Origin: CAZUSU01 sp964623315
GTDB taxonomy: Bacteria > Patescibacteriota > Patescibacteriia > Magasanikbacterales > 2-02-FULL-50-9b
Reading direction: 5' to 3'
Assembly: GCA_964623315.1 (NCBI GenBank)
Contig: CAZUSU010000033.1
Span: forward strand, 1 to 10,558
Length of the DNA: 10,558 nt
A program made the position numbers and the translations under genes. Numbering within the stretch: position 1 is the stretch's first letter; the number at the start of each line of letters is the position of its first letter. The notes beneath the pieces are model-generated. The model was not told the DNA's origin and did not search any database. It was given only the letters and a program-made list of their open reading frames with translations. Shown one piece after another: positions 5,680-10,558 of the stretch.

Positions 5680-6454
5680 ATCTGATTGCGGAGAATTTCC
5701 ACATAAAACTGGTCACGATGCCCAAGATAATTAACCATCCAAGTAAAAGAGTTATTTCAGTTCCATTCAGCGCGGTACGCGTGCCAAGAATAAACTCAAT
5801 GGGAACGCTGGCCAAAAAGGGAAAGGGAGTTGCGCGTGCGATGGTAGCCAGCCAGTGAGGCATAACATCAAGCGGAATAAGGCGACCGGCTAACAGAAAA
5901 CTGATAGCAAAAAAAATAGACGGCGCCGTGTGTTGGTTTTGTAAAAAAACGCTAGCTAATGAAAGGGTAAAACCAAATAACGCTGTTGCAATAAATCCCA
6001 AAAATAACGTCATGAGACAGAATAACCACGCAGTGTATGATGAGGGCAACATTTCGCGAAAATAAAAAATAACGCCGATGAGTGGAGTTACCGCGGCCAA
6101 TAGAGTTGCGGCACGCGCGCCACATTCGCGCATAAAACGTGAGCTCACATAGGAAATCGGTTTTACGAGGTATTCAGATAAACGACCTTCGTGGACATCG
6201 GTGGCTACATCCCATACAAAAGAGTAATCCAGTATGATAATGAAAATTGAGTTGACGGTGTAGTATAAAATAAGTTGTGCAAGGGTGAACGAGCCGATTT
6301 GGTTGCCACCCGCGTACACGGCGCGCCAAAATGCAATCATCACTAACCATCCTATCACCGCGCCAATGGCAATCATCAAAAAACCGAATCGCCACGCCAC
6401 CATTTCGGAAAATCCGATTGAAATAAATTGGATATATTTTTTTACTCGTCGCAT
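5660..6454 (-). CDS. ABC-2 type transporter permease (COG4587-like)
   Basis: A 264-residue membrane protein with about six hydrophobic segments (near residues 22-43, 56-80, 115-133, 141-170, 176-195 and 235-256). The cytoplasmic loop motif GRLSEYLVKPIS (90-101) is typical of COG4587/ABC-2 permeases. I prefer the ATG at 6454, which gives the usual family N-terminus MRRVKKYIQF and follows the P-type ATPase stop by 2 nt. The ATG at 6478 has a better SD-like GGAAGAG upstream and would add eight residues with a 22-bp overlap, so the start is not settled. The frame further upstream lies antiparallel in sense to nothing but inside the P-type ATPase gene, and is not part of this protein. Neighbours supply its partner permease and ATPase. 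Confidence 0.85.
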   Translation of the reverse strand: MRRVKKYIQFISIGFSEMVAWRFGFLMIAIGAVIGWLVMIAFWRAVYAGGNQIGSFTLAQLILYYTVNSIFIIILDYSFVWDVATDVHEGRLSEYLVKPISYVSSRFMRECGARAATLLAAVTPLIGVIFYFREMLPSSYTAWLFCLMTLFLGFIATALFGFTLSLASVFLQNQHTAPSIFFAISFLLAGRLIPLDVMPHWLATIARATPFPFLASVPIEFILGTRTALNGTEITLLLGWLIILGIVTSFMWKFSAIRYEASGN

Positions 6455-6456
6455 AT

Positions 6457-9108
6457 TCAGTGCGTTCGCCGCCACCATTTTCTTAACTCTTCCACCACAA
6501 CGGTAAGCAGGGTAACGCCGAGCGCTTCCAGCCATATGCGGCCGGACAACGGCGTCGTGTGCAGAATTTTTTGCATGAACGGAGCGTACAGCGCGGCCAT
6601 CTGCAGTGCGAATACAATAAGGGTGGCGCCAATTAAATACGGATTGCGCAGGGGTGAAACGGAAAACGCACTCCGCCGTTCTGTGCGCATCATCCATGCG
6701 TGCACCCACTGGAAAAGCGCGATGGTTACGAGCACCGCCGTCCGTCGCTCATCGAGCGATAATTCGTCGTGGCGCATAAAAATAAATAGGGTGCCGCCGG
6801 CCATGACAACGCCAGTGCTGATGAGCGACCAGACGTCGCGCAGATGCAGTAATGAACGACTGCGACGCGGGCGTGGCATGTGTGCTTTGTCATCGCGCGG
6901 TTCAAGCGCAATGGCGACATCCAAAAATCCGTCCGTCACCAAATTGAGCCAAATAATTTGTGCGGCCACGAGCGGCAGAGGCAACCCCAACGCAAACGAT
7001 GCGCCAATCAAACAGACCTCGCCAAAGTTCGTTGCAAATAAATACAGCAATACCCTGCGCATCGTGTGATACATGACGCGTCCCTCTTCTATTGCACTGC
7101 CAATCGCTTCTAAATTATCTTCCAGCAACAAAACGTCAGCGGCTTGGCGCGCAACATCTGTGCCGGTGCGAGACATGGCAACACCAAGATCTGCTTTTAC
7201 CAATGATGGCGCATCATTAACACCATCGCCGGTCATGGCAACGGTTAGCCCCGTGCGTTGAAACAGTTCAATGATATGCAATTTGTCCTCTGGCGTGACA
7301 CGTGCAAAAACAGACACACGCGGGAGAGTCGCGCGCAGTTCACCATCCGAAAGGGAATAGAGTTCGGCGCCGGTAATAATGTGGTCGCCGTGCTCAAAAA
7401 TTCCCACTTCGCGCGCAACGGCGCGTGCGGTGGTGGGCAGATCGCCGGTAATCATAACTACGCGTAGGCCGGCGCCTTTTACGCGCGCAATCATGGCGGC
7501 GGCGGTTGGCCGGATGGCATCACGCAAACCAAAAAACGCTTCAAAGGTAAAGTCGTGTTGTGGTGCAGAAGGGTTCCACTCGTGGTGCGGTTCGGTTTTA
7601 CGCGCATAGGCAATGACGCGCAACCCCCGTTCGGCCATACGCTGTACTTCGGCGGCTAGGGTGTCGCGTTCGCTGGTGGTGAGACGGGTACAGGCGGCCA
7701 GAATTATTTCCGGCGCGCCCACGAGGGAAACAATGCTGGCACGTGCGCTTACTGCCACTTCGCTCATTGCAAATTTTTTTTCATAATCAAACGGCAACGC
7801 ATGCGTGACCGCGACGTGCTGAATGCCGCCGAGTTTTTGCGCGAACACCAAAAGCGCCGCCTCGGTGGGATCGCCAAAATGTTGGGTATGATGCTCGTGA
7901 GGAATGATGCGCGCATGCACGAGCGTTGGCAGTTGTGCACAGGCGTCACGAAGAGGTTTTAAATCGTCGGCTTTGACTATGTGGCCGTCGCGTAAAAAAG
8001 TTCCGTGCGGCTCGTATCCATCGCCGGTTATTACTAACGCATCATGCATTGTGCGCACTTCGGCAACCATCATTTGGTTGAAAGTAATTGTTCCGGTTTT
8101 GTCCAATGCCAAAATTTGTGCTTGGCCGAGCGCTTCTACGGCAAATAATTTTTTGACGAGCGCGTGGTGATGCGCCATGCGCCGCATGCCGGCGGCAAGC
8201 ACCAACGAAAGCACCACGGGAAGTCCTTCCGGAATTGCGGAAACCGCCAGAGCAACGCCGATAAATAAAATTTCCGCGATTGGCATGGTGGTGCGCAAAC
8301 CAAGCGCAACCACGATGCTCACCAATACAAGAATCACCACAATTATCACGCGCGACAACACGCGCAGATCATTTTCAAGCGGAATGGGTGTGTGTGATTC
8401 ACGCAACTGCGCACTGATGGCGCCCATGCGCGTTTGTGTGCCGGTTGCAGTAACGATGGCTGTGCCGGCGCCATGGCAAACGGCTGTGCCGGTAAATACC
8501 ATGGTGGGCGCGCGCATAGGATCGGTTCCGTCTACTTTTGCTCCGGCATCTTTTGGCACGGGTTGTGATTCACCGGTTAGTACGGATTCATCCACGCGGA
8601 CATATTCTGTTTCAACCAATCGCGCATCTGCAACAATGCGATCGCCCTCATGCAAGAGCAGAACGTCACCAACCACCACCTCATGTGCGGGAATATGATG
8701 CACCGCACCATCGCGTCGCACCACGGCGGTGTGTGTTATAAGCGTGCGTAATGCCGTTACCGTTTTTTGCGCGCGATATTCGTGGTACGTTCCAATGACG
8801 CTGTTGATGGCAACCACAATGACCAGCACCATTGCGTCTGAAAGGTGTTCTGTTAATATGAGCGCCGCCGTTGCCAACAACAAAATTCCGACGAGTGGAT
8901 TTTTAAATTGTCTTATCCATAACACCGCGACGGACGGGCGATGCGGTTCCGGCAATCTATTTTCGCCATAGGCGGCGCGGCGCGTTGCAACTTCTGCTGG
9001 CGACAATCCGACGGCTAATTCAACGCCTAATATGGCGCATATTTTTTGAATAGAAAGTTGTTGCCAATTTATTTTGGCATGAGCGGTAAGGTGCGAATTT
9101 TTTCCCAT
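6457..9108 (-). CDS. P-type Ca2+-transporting ATPase (P2A, SERCA/PMR1-like)
   Basis: The 883-residue ion pump has an N-terminal cation-ATPase domain (about 13-70) and an actuator domain with TGES (178-181). Asp336 in DKTGT is phosphorylated by ATP, and the hinge has TGDGVND (626-632). The M4 motif is PEGLP (293-297). Ca2+ ligands of SERCA are matched at Glu294, Asn694 and Glu697 (M5, TNFGEV), and at Asn722, Thr725 and Asp726 (M6, NLVTDG). The M8 glutamate of SERCA site I is not evident, since Gln800 lies in that region. Ca2+ export is thus the best guess, with another cation possible. All catalytic motifs are intact. The ATG at 9108 has no SD and lies 6 nt after an extended -10. It is the first gene of a cluster with the two permeases and the ABC ATPase. 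Confidence 0.93.
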   Translation of the reverse strand: MGKNSHLTAHAKINWQQLSIQKICAILGVELAVGLSPAEVATRRAAYGENRLPEPHRPSVAVLWIRQFKNPLVGILLLATAALILTEHLSDAMVLVIVVAINSVIGTYHEYRAQKTVTALRTLITHTAVVRRDGAVHHIPAHEVVVGDVLLLHEGDRIVADARLVETEYVRVDESVLTGESQPVPKDAGAKVDGTDPMRAPTMVFTGTAVCHGAGTAIVTATGTQTRMGAISAQLRESHTPIPLENDLRVLSRVIIVVILVLVSIVVALGLRTTMPIAEILFIGVALAVSAIPEGLPVVLSLVLAAGMRRMAHHHALVKKLFAVEALGQAQILALDKTGTITFNQMMVAEVRTMHDALVITGDGYEPHGTFLRDGHIVKADDLKPLRDACAQLPTLVHARIIPHEHHTQHFGDPTEAALLVFAQKLGGIQHVAVTHALPFDYEKKFAMSEVAVSARASIVSLVGAPEIILAACTRLTTSERDTLAAEVQRMAERGLRVIAYARKTEPHHEWNPSAPQHDFTFEAFFGLRDAIRPTAAAMIARVKGAGLRVVMITGDLPTTARAVAREVGIFEHGDHIITGAELYSLSDGELRATLPRVSVFARVTPEDKLHIIELFQRTGLTVAMTGDGVNDAPSLVKADLGVAMSRTGTDVARQAADVLLLEDNLEAIGSAIEEGRVMYHTMRRVLLYLFATNFGEVCLIGASFALGLPLPLVAAQIIWLNLVTDGFLDVAIALEPRDDKAHMPRPRRSRSLLHLRDVWSLISTGVVMAGGTLFIFMRHDELSLDERRTAVLVTIALFQWVHAWMMRTERRSAFSVSPLRNPYLIGATLIVFALQMAALYAPFMQKILHTTPLSGRIWLEALGVTLLTVVVEELRKWWRRTH

Positions 9109-9110
9109 AG

Positions 9111-9123
9111 TGCTATTATAGCA
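9111..9123. promoter_or_regulatory. Symmetric divergent promoter: shared extended -10 for P-type ATPase and Hsp20
   Basis: TGCTATTATAGCA is a 13-nt palindrome around a central base. On the minus strand it reads TGC-TATAAT, a perfect extended -10, ending 6 nt before the P-type ATPase ATG (9108). On the plus strand it reads TGC-TATTAT, ending 9 nt before the Hsp20 ATG (9129). Neither direction shows a good -35 box at 17 bp. Both transcripts would be leaderless or nearly so, and polymerase can occupy only one orientation at a time. Confidence 0.6.
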
Positions 9124-9128
9124 GGACT

Positions 9129-9467
9129 ATGCTTCATTTCGATGATATCTCCGTGTATAAAAAAGGCGACACCGTGGTGGCCGAGTTTAAAATGCCGCTC
9201 CATAGCGATGACAAGTTAAAAGTGTGGCTGGATGAAAACTATGTATATGTAGAAGGAACGCATCGTGAACGCAAAGAGGTGCATGCGGATCGCTATCGCA
9301 CACGCGAGCGACGCGAAACAGAGTATGCGGCGCATGCGCGGCTCACCGCATCGCCGGATCCGGACCAGTCGTTGGCGCGGTATGCGCACGGCGTACTGCG
9401 CGTGACCTGCGCGATTGCACAAAAGTCGCGTGCCGGCAAAGAGTACCTCAAAGTGTCACGGGGTTGA
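9129..9467 (+). CDS. Small heat-shock protein, Hsp20/alpha-crystallin family
   Basis: The 112-residue protein is almost only an alpha-crystallin domain. Strands about VVAEFKMPL (16-24) and LKVWLDENYVYVEG (30-43) are followed by an Arg/Glu-rich segment (45-66) and the diagnostic A-x-G-V-L at 86-90 (AHGVLRV). Such proteins are ATP-independent holdases that bind unfolding proteins in the cytoplasm. It is shorter than usual (140-160 residues) because the N-terminal arm is nearly absent. A C-terminal LKV (107-109) could serve as the I-x-I anchoring motif. The ATG at 9129 lies 9 nt after a -10 element, and a poor AGGA sits too close to act as a normal SD. Its stop TGA (9465-9467) is inside the -35 box of tRNA-Ser. 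Confidence 0.9.
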   Translation: MLHFDDISVYKKGDTVVAEFKMPLHSDDKLKVWLDENYVYVEGTHRERKEVHADRYRTRERRETEYAAHARLTASPDPDQSLARYAHGVLRVTCAIAQKSRAGKEYLKVSRG

Positions 9468-9492
9468 CAAACCGACGCTGTTCTGGTATCCT
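9464..9492 (+). promoter_or_regulatory. Promoter of tRNA-Ser
   Basis: A consensus -35 box TTGACA (9464-9469) and a -10 box TATCCT (9487-9492) are separated by 17 bp, with TG one base before the -10 (extended). The expected start, near 9499, gives a 20-nt leader before the tRNA at 9519. The -35 box overlaps the Hsp20 stop codon. Confidence 0.75.
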
Positions 9493-9518
9493 GTGGGTGC
9501 GCTGCACTCATGCTATAC

Positions 9519-9608
9519 GGAGAGATGGCCGAGTGGTTGAAGGCGCAGGTCTCGAAAACCTGTATACCCGCAAGGGTATCGAGGGTTCGAATCCCTCTCT
9601 CTCCGCCA
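9519..9608 (+). tRNA. tRNA-Ser (anticodon CGA)
   Basis: A 90-nt class II tRNA with 7-bp acceptor GGAGAGA/TCTCTCC, anticodon stem CAGGT/ACCTG and loop CTCGAAA giving CGA, which reads UCG. A long variable arm pairs TACCC with GGGTA around GCAA. The T-arm is GAGGG-TTCGAAT-CCCTC, the discriminator is G (9605), and CCA is encoded (9606-9608). The long variable arm is the seryl-tRNA synthetase identity element. No terminator with a T run follows, so the transcript may continue into the RRM gene. Confidence 0.97.
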
Positions 9609-9743
9609 GTTCAGTTCATGTTCAAAACTACACCGCGACTACCTGTGATTTTCACGGGCGCATGGTGTGGTCGGGTCGAGACATGATCGAGTTACGTTAT
9701 ACGTTAGTGGCCACGGTTCGAAAACCCGTCCACATCAAGTGAT
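9609..9743. other. Spacer and likely 5' leader of the RRM protein gene
   Basis: No gene is seen in these 135 nt. A 7-bp hairpin, CCTGTGA with TCACGGG (with one G-T pair) around 9641-9657, follows the tRNA but lacks a T run. TATACG at 9698-9703 is a weak -10 candidate without a good -35. AAGTGAT directly before the ATG at 9744 is a weak SD. The GGTTCGAAAACC at about 9715-9726 resembles a tRNA T-arm, but no cloverleaf can be built around it. Confidence 0.4.
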
Positions 9744-10049
9744 ATGAATAACAAATTATTTGTCGGCAATTTGCCGTACAACACGACTGACGAACAAATG
9801 AAGGAATTCTTTCAGCAAGCCGGTACCGTTGTCTCCGCTCAAGTAGTGGTAGACAAAATGACCGGTCGCTCAAAGGGTTTCGGCTTTGTCGAAATGTCCT
9901 CTGGTGAAGAAGCCCAGAATGCCGTTGACACCTTGAACAACAAGGATTTCAACGGTCGTCCCATTTCTGTTTCCGAAGCACGTCCGAAGCCAGCAGGCGC
10001 CGGTCGCTTTGGCGGCGGTGGAGGCGGCGGCGGTTACAACGATCGCTAA
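9744..10049 (+). CDS. Glycine-rich RRM RNA-binding protein
   Basis: The 101-residue protein has one complete RNA recognition motif (about residues 3-80). RNP2 is LFVGNL (5-10) and RNP1 is KGFGFVEM (44-51), with the aromatic residues Phe6, Phe46 and Phe48 that stack on RNA bases. A short Gly-rich tail follows (GGGGGGGG near 92-99, ending YNDR). It matches bacterial cold-inducible Rbp-type RNA chaperones, which bind single-stranded RNA in the cytoplasm. The regular codon choice and the strong terminator suggest high expression. The ATG at 9744 is fixed by the RNP2 position. Function in this organism is inferred from the family. Confidence 0.95.
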   Translation: MNNKLFVGNLPYNTTDEQMKEFFQQAGTVVSAQVVVDKMTGRSKGFGFVEMSSGEEAQNAVDTLNNKDFNGRPISVSEARPKPAGAGRFGGGGGGGGYNDR

Positions 10050-10064
10050 TCCGTCAGTTTCTTA

Positions 10065-10097
10065 CAAAACAGGCCTTTATGGGTCTGTTTTGTTTTT
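10065..10097 (+). terminator. Intrinsic terminator of the RRM gene
   Basis: An 11-bp stem (10065-10075 with 10082-10092, one G-T pair) encloses a 6-nt loop and is followed by five T. It begins 15 nt after the RRM stop codon. Confidence 0.85.
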
Positions 10098-10112
10098 GTG
10101 TAAAGTATGAGG

Positions 10113-10141
10113 TTGACAAAATATTGCCATTCTGATACATT
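10113..10141 (+). promoter_or_regulatory. Strong promoter of the gene at 10197
   Basis: A consensus -35 box TTGACA (10113-10118), a 17-bp spacer and a -10 box TACATT (10136-10141) with TG one base upstream (extended). The predicted start, near 10148, gives a leader of about 49 nt that includes the hairpin at 10152-10185. Confidence 0.7.
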
Positions 10142-10151
10142 GGCATCTCAC

Positions 10152-10192
10152 GCCCACAAAACCAAACGAACCAACAACCGTGGGCAGGAGGG
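10152..10192 (+). promoter_or_regulatory. Leader hairpin with AC-rich loop next to a strong RBS
   Basis: GCCCAC (10152-10157) pairs with GTGGGC (10180-10185) around a 22-nt loop that contains no U and only one G (10158-10179). The SD AGGAGGG (10186-10192) starts immediately after the stem, 4 nt before the ATG at 10197. The hairpin occupies almost the whole predicted leader. It may protect the 5' end, present the SD, or bind a protein. No known riboswitch class is recognised. Confidence 0.55.
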
Positions 10193-10196
10193 TGAA

Positions 10197-10558
10197 ATGT
10201 CAGTCAGGTTTTTTTCGGAAGCTGTCGTGCAGGTGGTGCTGTCGGCGGATCGTCGAGGTCATCGGCTGGACGAGGTGAAGCCGGTGATTGAGGCGATCAT
10301 GCGGAGGTGCGCCACGGGCGTCACGCCCCACATCGGCACGGACGAACTGCGTGCGTTGGTCGCCGCTACGGCGCCCGACATGACGGTTCGCTACGATGAC
10401 GTGTACGCGCGTCTCGTGGCGGCGAGCGTGCTCACGCCCCTCGACGGCCTTACCGGTCGTCGCAAGATCCTCCGCCTTTCCACGTTCGCGTGGGATTTGG
10501 CGAAGGCCGTGCAGAATCGGCGCGTGAGCGGGCCGCGGCGGGTCGGCTCGCCGGTGAG
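10197..10558 (+). CDS. Unrecognised GC-rich gene, 3' end outside the window
   Basis: An open frame of 120 codons runs from the ATG at 10197 to the window edge without a stop. It has a strong promoter, a hairpin leader and a near-perfect SD, which together support a real, well-expressed gene. The product begins MSVRFFSEAVVQVVLSADRR and is rich in Arg, Val and Ala. Stretches such as DELRALVAATA and YARLVAASVL look helical and are followed by GRRKILRLS, which would fit a small winged-helix or other alpha/beta fold, but I recognise no family. Base composition is unlike the transporter genes: 42 of the 60 bases at 10321-10380 are G or C. Lateral origin or strong codon selection are both possible. 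Confidence 0.7.
   Translation, partial: MSVRFFSEAVVQVVLSADRRGHRLDEVKPVIEAIMRRCATGVTPHIGTDELRALVAATAPDMTVRYDDVYARLVAASVLTPLDGLTGRRKILRLSTFAWDLAKAVQNRRVSGPRRVGSPV

Noticed and set aside
6478..6709. Long N-terminal extension of the first ABC permease
   Set aside because: This stretch lies within the P-type ATPase coding region in another frame, and the membrane-protein homology begins only at about 6454.
6428..7069. 213-codon plus-strand frame opposite the P-type ATPase
   Set aside because: It is antisense to a fully conserved pump gene. Its composition reflects mirrored codons of that gene, and there is no SD.
8177..8698. 173-codon plus-strand frame opposite the P-type ATPase
   Set aside because: Antisense shadow over the actuator and M3-M4 coding region. 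Its Ser/Thr/Arg-rich product has no recognisable domain.
9715..9726. GGTTCGAAAACC as a possible second tRNA or tmRNA end
   Set aside because: No acceptor, D-arm or anticodon arm can be paired around it, and no CCA follows at the right distance.
9464..9742. 92-codon plus-strand frame spanning tRNA-Ser
   Set aside because: It starts in the tRNA-Ser promoter and translates through the tRNA itself, so it is an artefact of open frame.

Overview
The window looks like a chromosomal segment of a small-genome bacterium, most likely a Patescibacteria/CPR lineage of the Parcubacteria type. This placement is inference. It rests on dense packing of unrelated housekeeping genes, many starts without a Shine-Dalgarno (SD) sequence, scattered single tRNA genes, a stand-alone ppGpp-hydrolase-type HD protein, a class-A-like serine hydrolase anchored by one N-terminal helix, and a compact RelE-type toxin. 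TGA works as a stop in several genes, so the code is standard and not one that reassigns UGA. I see no prophage, insertion sequence or CRISPR array.

Layout. Bases 1-160 hold a minus-strand tRNA-His with its terminator. Bases 160-460 are non-coding, with the tRNA-His promoter and the terminator of the next unit. Bases 460-2272 form a minus-strand unit read right to left: tRNA-Arg(TCT), a membrane-anchored serine hydrolase, then an RluF-type pseudouridine synthase whose start overlaps the hydrolase gene. Bases 2287-3891 are plus-strand: a MESH1/SpoT-like HD hydrolase, an intrinsic terminator, a NUDIX hydrolase, and a probable toxin-antitoxin unit. That unit has a strong promoter, an 11-bp dyad over its -10/start region, a 56-codon ORF and a RelE-family toxin. 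Bases 3882-9108 are a 5.2-kb minus-strand cluster with overlapping or near-abutting genes: a Ca2+-type P-type ATPase, two ABC-2 permeases and their ATPase. From 9111 the plus strand carries a small heat-shock protein (divergent from the P-type ATPase through a symmetric extended -10 element), tRNA-Ser(CGA), a glycine-rich RRM protein with a strong terminator, and the 5' part of an unrecognised GC-rich gene that runs off the window.

How the parts fit. The P-type ATPase and ABC exporter probably form one envelope/ion-homeostasis transcription unit. The small Hsp20 shares its promoter region, which suggests a common stress or growth input. The HD and NUDIX proteins are both nucleotide-hydrolysing enzymes. 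Two modes of gene start recur. One is an extended -10 motif placed 6-9 nt before ATG, which predicts leaderless or nearly leaderless mRNAs (serine hydrolase, P-type ATPase, Hsp20, possibly the ABC ATPase and the small ORF at 3449). The other is a strong SD after a longer leader (HD hydrolase, the gene at 10197). The most interesting loci are the TA-like unit with its atypical basic partner, the terminator/start junction at 2947-2991, the symmetric promoter at 9111-9123, and the orphan GC-rich gene at the right edge with its AC-rich hairpin leader.
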